Counted from the stretch's first letter, positions 38,580 to 48,036 are shown. The stretch is 64,000 bases of DNA from JANXQG01 sp963775975 (GCA_963775975.1 CAVZKX010000001.1:124001-188000); one strand, 5' to 3'. Numbers and translations: made by a program. Notes: generated from the letters alone by a model not told the origin.

Positions 38580-39495
38580 ATGCCGGCGTACCTCAAGCCG
38601 GCTCGCGACACGATCAGCATTTGGACCCTATGCGCGATTGCCGCGCTAGTTGTCGCCTGGTTCTTGCTTAAGGCCGTGCTGCCGAAAATTGCGGCGATTG
38701 CCTGGACCACGGCCAAAGAGGCCCTGGTGCAGCCTCTGTTTTACATACTGCTCGTAATCGGCATGTTTCTTGATCGTGCTGCTGTTTTATCTGCCCTACT
38801 TTACCTTTGGCGAGGATACAAAATTCTTTGAAGACAACGCCTTAACGCTCGTCATGCTGCTGTCGATCGTCCTTTCTCTTTGGACGGCAAGCACTTCGAT
38901 CGCCAACGAAATCGAGGGCCGCACGGCCCTGACAGTGCTCTGCAAGCCGATCAGCCGCCGCGACTTCGTGCTGGGCAAGTTTTTCGGCATCCTTGGCCCG
39001 GTAGCCATCATGTTCATTGTCTTGGGGTCGTTTTATTTGACCTTTGTCTCGATCAAGGTGGCCTATGATGCCCGCGAGTGTTCGATGCCGGAACCCAATT
39101 CCGCCGCCTGCCTCGCCGAGGTCGTGAGGATGGCGCCGGGCCTGCTCTTGGCATTTATGGAAGCGACCGTCATGGCGGCGATCAGCGTGGCCATTTCGAC
39201 GCGGCTGGGGCTGCTTCCCAACTTGGTGATCTGCTCTGCCATTTATGTGCTTGGCAATCTCGTGCCGACGCTGGCCAAGTCGGCCTTGGGTCAAATGGCG
39301 ATCGTGCCCTTTCTGGCCGATCTCTTGTCGGCCATATTGCCCGTACTCGACCATTTCAACATCTACGGGCCAATTTCGACGGGAAGCAGCGTGCCGCTGA
39401 AGTATCTCGGGATGGCCGGGCTCTATTGCCTGGCCTATACATCGCTGGCGATGTTTGTTGCGCTGTTGATGATCGAGGATCGGGACTTGGCGTAG
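38580..39495 (+). CDS. ABC-2-type transporter permease; one frameshift
   Basis: About 305 codons with six likely membrane helices: TLCAIAALVVAWFLLKAV near the start, LVMLLSIVLSLWTASTSIAN, LGPVAIMFIVLGSFYLTF, LLLAFMEATVMAAISVAIS, LVICSAIYVLGNLVP and LGMAGLYCLAYTSLAMFVAL. EIEGRTALTVLCKPISRRDF is typical of ABC-2 permeases. The two frames join if TTT 38766-38768 has one extra base, giving GMFLIVLLFYLPYF. The start is uncertain: ATG 38549 has AGGA upstream but is one frame off. No ATPase partner is adjacent. The stop TAG continues as TAGGGTG, like other repeats here. Confidence 0.7.
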
Positions 39496-39499
39496 GGTG

Positions 39500-40570
39500 C
39501 TATCCGGCTTTCCGAAGATCCATCTGTGGCACAGGGACGATCCGCGGATACGTCGCCAAGGAATCGGTTTCGCCGTCCCCTCGATGCGCGGCGATGCTCG
39601 CCAGAATCTGTTCGGCAACCGCCAAGGCATCGCGGCCGGCTTGCCCGTTGACGCGAGGCTGCCGCACGGTGCGAATGCTCTCGACGAAATCGTCGAGCTC
39701 CAGGGCCAAGGCGTCGACCGCGTCGTAGCTCTTCTGCTCGCGCGGCAAATGCTCCTCGGCCAGATGCGTCTTATAGTGCTCGACCTGTTCGGGCGAAAGG
39801 CGATCGGCATGGAACTCGCCCCGCAGGAGCGTCTCGCTCGGCCGGACAAGACTCGTGGTCCGCGCCGCGAAATCGATGTTTGCATAGGCCCGCGCGGCCC
39901 AAACCTGCATCTTGCGAACCGGCTCGTAGGAAACGCGCGAGGCCGAGAGATTGGCCACGCAGCCGTTGGCGAACGTCAGCCGCGCATGAGCGGCGTCTTC
40001 ATGCCCGCCGAGCAGAGATACGCCCAAGGCGTCGACCGATCGCAACGGCGAACTGGACGAGCGAGAGCACGAGGTCGATGTCGTGGATCATGAGATCCAG
40101 CACGACGCCGATGTCCATCGATCGGAACGTGAATGAGGATGCACGCACGGCCTCGATGTACTTCGGGTCCGCAGATGGATCGCGGCCGCATCAAACGCCG
40201 GATTGAACCGTTCGACATGGCCGACCTGGAGCACGATTTTTCGCCGCCGTGCGAGATCGACCAGTTCATCGGCCTCGGCAACGGTCGCGCAGAGCGGCTT
40301 CTCCACGAGCAAATGCGCGCCGCCCTTGAGTAGATCGACCGCCACTTGATGATGCATGACGGTCGGCGTAGCGATCACCGCGGCGTCGATCTTGCCGACG
40401 AATGAATCGTGGGTAGCGAATGCGGCAGTCTTCAATTCCGCGGCAAGTCGGTCACGGCCGGCCGGCAGCGGATCGACGACGCCGACGATCTGGACGTCCG
40501 ACATCCGGGCAAGCTTTTGAGCGTGGAACGTGCCGAGGCGGCCGCAACCGATGATGGCGATGCGAAGCAT
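39500..40570 (-). CDS. Gfo/Idh/MocA-family oxidoreductase of the lpx cluster; two frameshifts
   Basis: About 355 codons over three frames. The NAD-binding Rossmann start is MLRIAIIGCGRLGTFHAQKL; then VVDP, ATPTVMHHQ and the family signature LLVEKPLCATVAEADELV, followed by LQVGHVERFNPAF. After about 40163 the frame shifts to YIEAVRASSFTFRSMDIGVV, LMIHDIDLVL, and after about 40045 to SVDALGVSLLGGHEDAAHAR. Relatives next to lpxA include GnnA, which oxidises UDP-GlcNAc at C3 for diamino-sugar lipid A; no aminotransferase partner (GnnB) is in the window, so this is only a hypothesis. It follows lpxA after a short repeat. Confidence 0.75.
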
Positions 40571-40580
40571 GACAGTAGTG

Positions 40581-40656
40581 CTTGGGAACTCAGTACTTAG
40601 GACTTAGATCACTGAGCTCCGTACTAAGTACTAAGTACTAAGTACTAAGCTCCTAC
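40581..40656. repeat. Inverted repeat with 7-bp tandem units (ACTAAGT)
   Basis: GTACTAAGTACTAAGTACTA and onward (40621-40649) contains four copies of a 7-bp unit. The left side (CTTGGGAACTCAGTACTTAG) is its imperfect inverse. It lies between lpxA and the oxidoreductase gene. Confidence 0.75.
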
Positions 40657-40657
40657 C

Positions 40658-41463
40658 TTACGCCGCTCGTCGTCGCTCCCGCCCTCGCCCGTGCAGGCCC
40701 TCGTGCTGGCCTTGCACAAAGCTCAACAGGTGATTGACTTGCGGCACGAGCTGGCCGTTATTGCGGAGGATCTCCCATGCGTTGTCCAGGCCAACCTTGG
40801 TGCGATAGAGCAGCCGGTAGGCCTCGGTCAGCGATTCGATGACGTGCGGCGGAAAGTTGTTTCGCTTCAGTCCCACCGTGTTGATGCAGCGGGGCTTGGC
40901 CGGATAGCCTTCGACGAGCATGTACGGCGGAACATCGTGCCGCACGGCGCTGAGTCCGGCGACAAAGGCGTAGCTGCCGATCGTGGCGAAGTGGTGTACG
41001 CCGACGGCGCCGGAAAGCCAGGCGTGGTCGTGAATGTGGACGTGTCCGCCCAGCAGCGTGCCGTTGGCCAGCACGATGTGGTCGCCGAGTTGGCAGTCGT
41101 GGGCGACGTGGGAGCAGCCCATTAGGAAGTTGCAATTGCCGATCCGCGTCACACCGTCTTCCTTTTCCGAGGCGCGGTTGATGGCCACGCCTTCGCGAAT
41201 GACGTTGTCGTCGCCGATGACGACGCGCGTGTCCGTGCCGCGATAGCTGAGGTCCTGCGGATCGCCGCCGATCACCACGCCGGGGAAAATGTGATTGCGC
41301 TGCCCGATGGCCACGTCGCCCATCAAGGTGACGTGGCCTTCCAGACGTGTTTCGCGACCGATACGGGCCTTGGGGCCGATGATGCAGAACGGGCCGATTT
41401 CGACATCGTCGTCGATTTCGCGCGGGGGTCGATCGAAACGTTGTCGGCAATGTGAGTCGCCAT
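40658..41463 (-). CDS. lpxA: UDP-N-acetylglucosamine acyltransferase; one frameshift
   Basis: About 268 codons. It transfers a 3-hydroxyacyl chain from ACP to UDP-GlcNAc (or the 3-amino analogue), the first step of lipid A synthesis. The left-handed beta-helix hexapeptides are clear (IGPFCIIGPKARIG, VAIGQRNHIFPGVVIGG). NVIREGVAINRASEKEDG and the catalytic His in CSHVAHDC match the family, as does the C-terminal helical domain (GLKRNNFPPHVIESLTEAYR). ATG 41463 follows AAAGGAG. The first 15 codons join the rest if one base (C on the plus strand) is missing near 41419. Confidence 0.92.
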
Positions 41464-41494
41464 CGCCGTGCTCCTTTGTTAACTATTAGGCAAA

Positions 41495-41578
41495 CTGTAG
41501 GGAACGGCCTCCGTGCCGTTCCTTGCAACATCGCGGCGCGTACATTTCTCGGAACGCCGCGGAGGGCGTTCCCTACAG
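41495..41578. repeat. Palindromic repeat (CTGTAGGGAACG type)
   Basis: The left arm is CTGTAGGGAACGGCCTCCGT and the right arm is CGCGGAGGGCGTTCCCTACAG, with GTGCCGTTCC and GGAACGCC inside. The arms pair with a few mismatches. It lies between lpxC and lpxA. Confidence 0.8.
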
Positions 41579-41579
41579 C

Positions 41580-42464
41580 CTATGCACACCGTTTCAAAAC
41601 GCTAACATTCGCGAGCATCGTCTTCACCAGTTCGGCATTGAGGCGATGTCCGCTGCGGTAGGCGGCGAACCGTCCGGCCAGATCGCAGCCGGCCAGGGCC
41701 AGGTCGCCCACCATGTCGAGTATCTTGTGGCGAACACACTCGTCGGGGAACCGCAGCGCGTTGCCGATCGGGCCTTCGTTATCGAAAATCAAGAGATCGC
41801 TAAACGTCGTTCGCATTCCCATCCCCTGCTCTTGCAACGCCACCGCTTCCCGCTGCAGCATGAACGTGCGGCTGGCGGCGAGGCTGAGCTGAAAGAATCG
41901 TGGGGCAAGCGTCACTTCCAGCGACTGGCGGCCGATGGGATTGCCGCCGCCATAGTCCAATTCGTATTGGATGATCGTCTTGCCGCCGGCGACGGGACGC
42001 GCCTCGATCCAGCAATCTTCGTTGCCCAGCCGCAGCACGTCGCGGATCACGAACACTTCCCGCTCGGCTTCCTGCTCGACTATGCCGGCCTGCTGGATCG
42101 CCTCGACGAACGCCTTGGCCGATCCGTCGCAGCCGGGCATTTCCGGCTGATCGACCCAAACTTCGCAGTTGTCGACCTGCATCCCGGCCAGGGCCGCCAT
42201 GATGTGCTCGACCATCTCGACCGACGCGGCGCCGGCGCGAAGCACCGTCCGCCGCGGCATCTCGATGCGGTTGGCCACAGCGGCTGGAATCCGCGGGCGG
42301 CCGGGCAGGTCGCCGCGGACGAAGACGATGCCTTGCTGCGGCTCGGCGGGGCGGAACTCGACATGGACATCCCGCCCGCTCCAGTAGCCGATTCCTTCGA
42401 CTGCCGCGTTTGTCCGTAGCGTGCGTTGCTGGCGTCTTGCTTCCATCCCCTGCCTGTCATCCAT
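41580..42464 (-). CDS. lpxC: UDP-3-O-acyl-N-acetylglucosamine deacetylase
   Basis: About 294 residues, the normal length. This zinc enzyme performs the committed step of lipid A synthesis. Motifs: LRTNAAVEGIGYWSGRDV (opening), the first zinc His in VEHIMAALAG, MPGCDGSAKAFVEAI, and the second His and Asp in RHKILDMVGDLAL. A C-terminal His (SGHRLN) fits the active-site His. I chose Met at 42464; farther upstream the frame runs through a palindromic repeat (42471-42496) and is not part of the gene. It is not fused to fabZ as in some phyla. Confidence 0.93.
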   Translation of the reverse strand: MDDRQGMEARRQQRTLRTNAAVEGIGYWSGRDVHVEFRPAEPQQGIVFVRGDLPGRPRIPAAVANRIEMPRRTVLRAGAASVEMVEHIMAALAGMQVDNCEVWVDQPEMPGCDGSAKAFVEAIQQAGIVEQEAEREVFVIRDVLRLGNEDCWIEARPVAGGKTIIQYELDYGGGNPIGRQSLEVTLAPRFFQLSLAASRTFMLQREAVALQEQGMGMRTTFSDLLIFDNEGPIGNALRFPDECVRHKILDMVGDLALAGCDLAGRFAAYRSGHRLNAELVKTMLANVSVLKRCA

Positions 42465-42470
42465 GACGAG

Positions 42471-42496
42471 GTAGGTCCTTCCTGCCGGGAAGGACC
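42471..42496. repeat. Short palindrome (GTAGGTCCTTCCTGCCGGGAAGGACC type)
   Basis: GGTCCTTCC and GGGAAGGACC pair around TGCC. It is one half-unit of the longer family at 38044-38160 and 47784-47890. A related small palindrome (GTCCCTCTTGGCAAGAGGGA) lies at about 42552-42572. Confidence 0.7.
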
Positions 42497-42594
42497 AATT
42501 GTGCAAACTTGTCCAAGCGGCTGGCGTTATCCTTAACGCTCAGCCGCGTGCGTCCCTCTTGGCAAGAGGGAGCTGCCGCCAATTTGTCACGCCA

Positions 42595-43254
42595 TTACTT
42601 GAAGTTTGGCGGAGTGAAAGCTGCCGGGCCCGGGTTGACGGGCTGATCCCGGACAAACCGTGGCAGGATGAACCGCGTGATGTCCAGCGCCTCGTTGTAA
42701 TAAACGACTTGCCTCGAAATGCCGCGGGCGATTTCTTCAGGATTCTCAGCGTTCATTTTGTCGCCGTTGAAGTTCATCACGATGGCGATGCCATGCGTCT
42801 CGCAATAGGCTTTTACTTCCTGGCTGATCTCGGTGTATGCATTGAAAAGCATATGGGACTCGCGGAGGATAAACTCGCGCCGCTTCTGCTGGATATTAGT
42901 CTGGATCGTCGACTTTTCCTTGGTCAACTGCTCTTCCAGTGCGTTGTACTCCGGCGAGCCGGGCTTAAAGCCGCCGGGACCCAACTGCTTGGCGTGTTCC
43001 TGCACGCCGCGCATCTGCTCCTCGAAGTCCTTCTGCAGCTTATCGGCTTCCGCGGTCAGCGCCTTGCGCTCCGCGGCGAGGCGGACATGCTTCTTGAAGA
43101 TGTAGTTCATGTCCACGAGGTACACGTAGGGCTGCAGGCTCTGCCCGGCGGCGGGCGGCTGCGCCGAGGCCGGACTGCTCGTTAAGCTGGCCCAGGCGAA
43201 AAACACGGCGAAAAGGGCGGCCGCGACGGCCGACGAGAGAACATACTTTTTCAC
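42595..43254 (-). CDS. ompH: OmpH/Skp-family periplasmic chaperone
   Basis: 219 residues from GTG 43254 (AAGGAG eight bases upstream). A signal peptide (VAAALFAVFFAWASLTSSPASA) is followed by YVYLVDMNYIFKKH, the Skp-type beta strand, and a long charged coiled coil (ERKALTAEADKLQKDFEEQM to LRESHMLFNAYTEI). It ends with the strand GIAIVMNFNG. Skp holds unfolded outer-membrane proteins. Its position just upstream of lpxC and lpxA fits an outer-membrane biogenesis operon. Confidence 0.85.
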   Translation of the reverse strand: MKKYVLSSAVAAALFAVFFAWASLTSSPASAQPPAAGQSLQPYVYLVDMNYIFKKHVRLAAERKALTAEADKLQKDFEEQMRGVQEHAKQLGPGGFKPGSPEYNALEEQLTKEKSTIQTNIQQKRREFILRESHMLFNAYTEISQEVKAYCETHGIAIVMNFNGDKMNAENPEEIARGISRQVVYYNEALDITRFILPRFVRDQPVNPGPAAFTPPNFK

Positions 43255-43561
43255 GTTCAGCGCTCCTTGCTGTGGCGGTGGGTCTTCCTTGACTATTGTC
43301 TGCCCTTGCTTGGCCGGCCTCGTGATCCTTTCGGAAATCGAAAACGGCTTTCAGGGAGGGGCGTATTCTGCACACAACCTCGATCCGGGTAAAGACCAGT
43401 TCAGAGATTTTGCGCAGGTGCCCCGGTTTTGTCGACGAACAAGCGGAAAAAACTAGGGCAATTGCCCTGGCTGGGCGTCGAATTGCTTCGTAAAAGACCG
43501 CTTGTGGCCGATTATTGCTCGTCCAGCTTGATAATTGATCCATGCGCCGGCATCATCGCTG
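43255..43561. other. Intergenic between pstS-like and ompH genes
   Basis: About 307 bases upstream of ompH. No gene is seen. It should hold the promoter of the ompH-lpxC-lpxA cluster; no convincing box pair was found. Confidence 0.4.
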
Positions 43562-44707
43562 CTATTTCGCCGCGTTGATCCCATCCAGCCGCTTATCGAT
43601 CCTCGGCACCAGTTCCGGCGGCAGGGGAGCGAAGCAGGCGCCGGCGATGCTTGACTGCCCCTCGTGTACGGCCCAGCGGAGGAAGTCGACCGTTCGCTGT
43701 TTCTGCCCTGCCGGCTGAACGTTGCTGCACAAACCGTAAATCACGCCGGCGATCGGATAGGAGTCTTTGCCCGGCTTGTCGGTCAGCTCGAAAGTCAAGT
43801 CATCGGGCAGTTTGTCCAGGATGGCTTCCAGGGCGGCGGTTGTGTTGGCCGGTTCCGCGCGAACGAAGGCCGTCTTGTCGTGGTTTTGCACCGCGCCGTA
43901 GTCGAGCGTCAGGTCCTGCATAGTTACAAACATGCGGTCAACGTAGCCGATCGCGCCGTCCGTTGAATTGACTGCAATGGCAACACCCTGATTGCGCTGT
44001 GCCCGGACACCCGTCGGCCACTTGATCTTCTGGCCGCCCGGCCCGACTTCTTTTTGCCACTCGGGGCTAACGGCGGCAAGGTAGTCAGTGAAAATTTGGG
44101 TGGTGCCGCTGGAATCGTCGCGATGCACGACGACGATTTTCTTCGCCGGCAATTTCACGCCGGGGTTCACCGCCTTGAGGGCCGGGTCGTCCCATTTCTG
44201 GATCTTGCCGAGGAAAATGGCCGCCAGGATTTCGCCGGTAAAGTTCAGCGGCTTTGCGCCTTTGACCTCGGAGACGTGATAAGCAGGTGCGACGCCGCAG
44301 AGCATCAGCGGGATATGCACAATTTCCCGTCCGCCGGCTTTGGCTTTCTCGCGTAGATCGGCGGAGGCTGGCGCGTGAGTGAAAGCGACGGAATAGACAT
44401 CGTCTAACATTCCCGATGTGCCCTTCGCGGAGCCGACGTTATCGAAAACCAACTCGACGCCCTTCTCCTTGAGATACCTTCCCTTCCAGAAGTTCTCGGC
44501 CACGACGAGAATCGCCGAGGTCCCTCCGCTCTTCAACTGAGCGGCCACGGGCCGCGATTGAAAATAGGTGGCAGACAGATTCGGCCAATAATGGATTAGT
44601 AGTCCGGCACAGATTCCGATTACGAGCATGACCGCGACTCGCGTCGCCATTCCGCGGTTGCTTCTTGCAGGGGAGGATGTTTCGGTTGCGCCGGTCTGAT
44701 TGTTCAT
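43562..44707 (-). CDS. PstS-like phosphate-binding protein, membrane-anchored
   Basis: 381 residues. An N-terminal membrane segment (VAVMLVIGICAGLLIHYWPN) is followed by a type II periplasmic-binding fold. PstS-like marks are GSAKGTSGMLDDVYSVAFTH, LNFTGEILAAIFLGKIQKWDDPAL, VHRDDSSGTTQIFTDYL and NSTDGAIGYVDR. The DSSGT loop is the usual phosphate-binding loop. A phosphate-uptake role is likely, but no pstC, pstA or pstB is adjacent. No Pho box was recognised. Confidence 0.85.
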   Translation of the reverse strand: MNNQTGATETSSPARSNRGMATRVAVMLVIGICAGLLIHYWPNLSATYFQSRPVAAQLKSGGTSAILVVAENFWKGRYLKEKGVELVFDNVGSAKGTSGMLDDVYSVAFTHAPASADLREKAKAGGREIVHIPLMLCGVAPAYHVSEVKGAKPLNFTGEILAAIFLGKIQKWDDPALKAVNPGVKLPAKKIVVVHRDDSSGTTQIFTDYLAAVSPEWQKEVGPGGQKIKWPTGVRAQRNQGVAIAVNSTDGAIGYVDRMFVTMQDLTLDYGAVQNHDKTAFVRAEPANTTAALEAILDKLPDDLTFELTDKPGKDSYPIAGVIYGLCSNVQPAGQKQRTVDFLRWAVHEGQSSIAGACFAPLPPELVPRIDKRLDGINAAK

Positions 44708-44980
44708 GAAGAGCTTCCGGCAATGGAAGGATTGCCGCGAGGCGATGCCAAGGTTTCTCGTCGGAATTGTGCCAGTCTAATTCTCTTTGGCAACAGTTTC
44801 AAGCGCCGCGGAGGTAGTAATAAGGCCATTGTCAGTTTTATTTCGCAACGAGTCTGGGCGAACAATAGAGCATCCTCGGCGCAAAACCGTTTTGCAACAC
44901 TTTTCAAACACTACGATAGCAAAACACTAACGGATTTCTAACGTGGCGCACTCAATTGCCCGCCGCGATCCGGCACAGAA

Positions 44981-45682
44981 TCACTTCGTCGTGATCAACT
45001 CGTCCGGTTTGGGATCGGTCTCGATCCGCAAGTCCTTATATTCATCAAAAAGACCCTTGTTGTGAATCTGCAAGGCGATCGGCCCGGTGCGGCCTGCCTT
45101 TGGATCCTTGAAGGTCAGTACTTCCACCGCCTTCGTGCCGGCGGGCTGCGCGACCGCCATTCTCGCCGTGCCCGCGGTCGAGTCCACGAGCAGTTCGACC
45201 TGCGACCATTCGCCGACTTTGAATTTCGGATTTGCTAATCGCGTGAACCCTTTGCCGCCGTTGTTGTGGCCAGGGCGATAATCCCAATGCCCTCCGTTGG
45301 GCGGCTGAAACTGAATGCCGGCAAGCGCGTCCAGCGGCTTCTTGCCATTCTCCGGGCGTGCGCAGAAGATGAGCACGCACGGCTGATGGTCCGGCTTGCC
45401 CGAAACGTGCCGCATAAGAAAAACAAGGCGGAACTTTGAATAGTCTTTGTCGCTATAGATCACGCCGCGGCCGACTCCGCGGCTGGCCATCGCGCCGTCC
45501 TTGACCTCCCACGAGTTGACCGGCACTTGAACCCAGTCGTCGAGTGTCTTGCCGTCGAAGATGGGATGCGTTTGTTGCAATACGACATCCGCGAAAGGCC
45601 TCGGCTCGTCCGCGCTTACCACTCGCGCATATACCGCCAAATGCACGGCGATCGCTACGTTTTTCATCGTGAATCGACGCAT
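44981..45682 (-). CDS. DUF1080 (3-keto-disaccharide hydrolase-like) secreted protein
   Basis: 233 residues from ATG 45682, with a signal peptide (MKNVAIAVHLAVYARVVSA). The DUF1080 laminin-G-like fold shows IFDGKTLDDWVQ near the start, WEVKDGAMASRG, GIQFQPPNGGHWDY, FKVGEWSQVELLVD and GPIALQIHNKG, ending YKDLRIE. The family is much expanded in Planctomycetota; some members hydrolyse 3-keto-glycosides. AAAGG precedes the chosen start. Confidence 0.88.
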   Translation of the reverse strand: MRRFTMKNVAIAVHLAVYARVVSADEPRPFADVVLQQTHPIFDGKTLDDWVQVPVNSWEVKDGAMASRGVGRGVIYSDKDYSKFRLVFLMRHVSGKPDHQPCVLIFCARPENGKKPLDALAGIQFQPPNGGHWDYRPGHNNGGKGFTRLANPKFKVGEWSQVELLVDSTAGTARMAVAQPAGTKAVEVLTFKDPKAGRTGPIALQIHNKGLFDEYKDLRIETDPKPDELITTK

Positions 45683-45807
45683 TTTCACGCCTTTCATTGC
45701 GCTATAGTGGATCTCCGAGTCCATCAGTTGCTCGACGGACTCGGAGGTCCATCTTACCTTGCTGCGCCTCAATTCCGCCACGAATGTGGTAAAATGTTCG
45801 AAGTCCC

Positions 45808-46542
45808 ATGCACCTGATTAACCTCCACGAAATCCGCAAGACGTACCTGCTCGGCGAGGTCGAAGTCCACGCACTGCAAGGCGTTTCGTTGGACATTGAT
45901 CGCGGCGAGTTCGTCGCGCTGATGGGGCCTTCGGGCTCCGGCAAGACCACGCTCATGAACACCCTCGGCTGCCTCGATCACCCGACAAGCGGCAGTTATC
46001 GCCTCGAGGACGACGAGGTCATGGAGATGACCGGCGACGAGCGTGCCCGGCTGCGGAACCGCAAGATCGGCTTCGTCTTCCAGAGCTTCAATCTCCTCTC
46101 CCGCACCACCGCGGCGGAAAATGTCGAGCTTCCGATGCTCTATTCCGCGCGGTTGCGGACGCACGAACGCCGCGATCGCGTTGCCGTGTTGCTGGAAAAA
46201 GTCGGACTGAAGACTCGCGCCGCACACCATTCTTCGCAGCTCTCCGGCGGACAGCAGCAGCGCGTCGCCATCGCGCGAGCGCTGGCGAACGAGCCGCGAA
46301 TTCTGTTGGCGGACGAGCCGACCGGCAATCTCGATTCCCGCACAAGCCGCGAGGTCATGGAGCTTTTTCGCAAGCTCAACCGAGAGGACGGCATCACGGT
46401 CATCGTCGTCACGCACGACGTCGAAATCGCCCGGCACGCCGGCCGCGTCGTTGTGCTGCATGACGGCAATATCCTTTGCGACACGCCCGATGTCGACCTG
46501 GCGGCGAGCACCTTACACTCCCACATAGAGGCGACCCTATGA
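45808..46542 (+). CDS. ABC transporter ATPase of the LolD/MacB type
   Basis: 244 residues. Walker A is GPSGSGKTT, the Q-loop is VFQSFNLL, the signature is LSGGQQQRVAIARAL, Walker B is RILLADEPTGNLD and the switch His is VTHD. It energises a MacB-type permease that exports lipoproteins, peptides or drugs together with a periplasmic adaptor. Its stop overlaps the start of the adaptor gene by ATGA (46539-46542). A GAATGTGGTAAAATG word at 45782-45796 just upstream recurs before the full macB gene. Confidence 0.93.
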   Translation: MHLINLHEIRKTYLLGEVEVHALQGVSLDIDRGEFVALMGPSGSGKTTLMNTLGCLDHPTSGSYRLEDDEVMEMTGDERARLRNRKIGFVFQSFNLLSRTTAAENVELPMLYSARLRTHERRDRVAVLLEKVGLKTRAAHHSSQLSGGQQQRVAIARALANEPRILLADEPTGNLDSRTSREVMELFRKLNREDGITVIVVTHDVEIARHAGRVVVLHDGNILCDTPDVDLAASTLHSHIEATL

Positions 46543-47787
46543 AACAAGCGTTGTTCCTTCTCATAGCCTTGGGCGCGTTGGCAGTTGCCGGCGCCGCGAG
46601 CTATCAGCACTATTATGCCGCGAAGAACTTCACCGGCCAGTTCCGCACCCGCCCGGTGCATCGCGGCGACGTGGTGCTGGCCGTCAACTCCACCGGCACG
46701 GTGCAGCCCGTGCTCAGCGTGCAGGTTGGGGCGTTCGTTTCCGGGCCGGTGCAGAAGGTGTTCGTCGACTTCAACGACCACGTAAAAAAGGACCAACTTC
46801 TGGCCCTGGTCGATCCACGGAACTACGTCGCCGCCGAGGCTCACGAGAAAGCGGCGCTCGCGCATGCCAAGGCCGATCTGAAGCGCGTCGAGGCGCTGCT
46901 GGAACATGCGGTGGCGATGGAAAAACGCAACGCGCGGTTGAAGGAGACGAACGCCGTCGCCGCGTCGGATTACGAGCAGACCGTCACCGACCGCAAGAAC
47001 CTGGAGGCCCAGATCGATCTCTGCAAAGCGACCATCGATCAGAGCGAGGCCGACCTGGCGACCTCCCGCACGAACCTCGACTTCACAAACATCAAGTCGC
47101 CCGTGGAGGGCATCATTATCGACCGCAAGGTCGATCCAGGCCAGACGGTGGCCGCGCAGTTCCAGACGCCAGTAATGTTCGTCGTCGCCCCGGACCTGGA
47201 GAAGAAGGTTTACGTCTACGCCTCCGTTGACGAGGCCGACATCGGGCTGATCCGCGACGCCCAGAAACGCGGCCAGCCGGTGCTGTTTTCCGTCGACTCC
47301 TGTCCGAAAGACACTTTCACCGGGCGAATCACGCAAGTGCGGCTGAATCCTACGACGAACTCCAACGTGGTGACCTACACCGTCGTCGTCGAGGCGGCCA
47401 ACGCCGAACTAAAGCTACTGCCGGGCATGACTGCAAACTTGACCTTCCAAATCGAGAAGCGGAACGACGTGCTCACATTGCCCAACGCGGCCCTCCGCTT
47501 CCATCCGCAGGCTCGATCAAGTCCGCAAGAGCGACCAGCCGATCGTGGAAGGCCGCGAAGAGGATGAGCTTACCAATGCGACAGCCGGGCCGGGCGAGAT
47601 AAAAGACGCCGTCGGCCGCACCGCAATGCCAACCTACGTCTGGATCATTGACGGCAGTCAACTTGCCGCGGTCGAGGTCAAAACGGGATTGGCCGACAAG
47701 GGCCGCACGGAAATCCTCTCGGGCAACTTGAGCGATGGTCAGGACGTGGTTACGGGGTTACAAGGCATCGCGGCGGTAAAGAAGTAG
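46539..47787 (+). CDS. MacA/HlyD-type periplasmic adaptor; one frameshift
   Basis: About 416 codons. The N-terminal signal anchor is ALFLLIALGALAVAGAASY. Family features: GTVQPVLSVQVGAFVSGPVQ (first lipoyl half), a coiled-coil hairpin (EKAALAHAKADLKRVEALLE), the second half NIKSPVEGIIIDRKVDPGQT, and a beta-barrel (VYVYASVDEADIGLIR). The C-terminus (TYVWIIDGSQLAAVEVKTGL, VVTGLQGI) is in another frame, joined if one G of GG 47510-47511 is extra. The adaptor links the inner-membrane permease to an outer-membrane channel. Its stop TAG is part of a repeat. Confidence 0.88.
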
Positions 47788-47890
47788 GTCCCTCTTGCCG
47801 AGCGGGACTATTACGTTTCACCTGAATAATGAGATTTACTTCCCTATAAACGCCGGACGCATTGGTCCTTTCCGGCAGAAGGGACCTACC
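47784..47890. repeat. Palindromic repeat (GTAGGTCC family), 107 bp
   Basis: The left end is GTAGGTCCCTCTTGCCGAGC and the right end, GGTCCTTTCCGGCAGAAGGG then ACCTACC, is its imperfect inverse. The centre is unrelated to other copies. The first TAG is the stop codon of the adaptor gene. Confidence 0.75.
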
Positions 47891-47895
47891 GAACC

Positions 47896-48036
47896 ATGAA
47901 CGCCTTAATGATCATCCGCGTCGCCCTGCGGGCGCTCGCGAAGAACAAAATGCGGGCCGGGCTCACGGTGCTCGGCATCGTCATCGGCGTGATCCAACGC
48001 GGCAGTCGATTTTCATTTGAAGTGCTTTGCGTTTAA
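47896..48036 (+). pseudogene. macB permease, 5' stub of about 31 codons
   Basis: Bases 47896-47990 match the first 95 bases of the full macB gene (52453-52547) with only six differences, mostly silent. Both encode LMIIRVALRALAKNKMRAGL and LTVLGIVIGV. After 47990 the match stops and the frame ends at TAA inside the TTAA target of the IS701 element. The stub sits directly after the adaptor gene, where the permease of a MacAB operon belongs, so the original permease was probably lost by deletion near the IS insertion. Confidence 0.8.

Noticed and set aside
38580..38831. Separate small membrane protein ahead of the ABC permease
   Set aside because: Its hydrophobic text runs directly into the permease if one T is removed at 38766-38768, so it is the permease N-terminus.
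40621..40649. Short tandem repeat as a possible CRISPR or origin iteron
   Set aside because: The unit is only 7 bp with no spacers, no DnaA boxes or replication genes nearby, and an inverted partner, which fits the palindromic repeat class.
39500..41463. Real pseudogenisation of lpxA and its neighbour
   Set aside because: Single-base repairs restore full conserved proteins, and lpxC and ompH beside them are intact; error in the sequence is more likely.
41523..42419. 298-codon plus-strand frame opposite lpxC
   Set aside because: lpxC on the minus strand has all its zinc ligands; the opposite frame resembles nothing.
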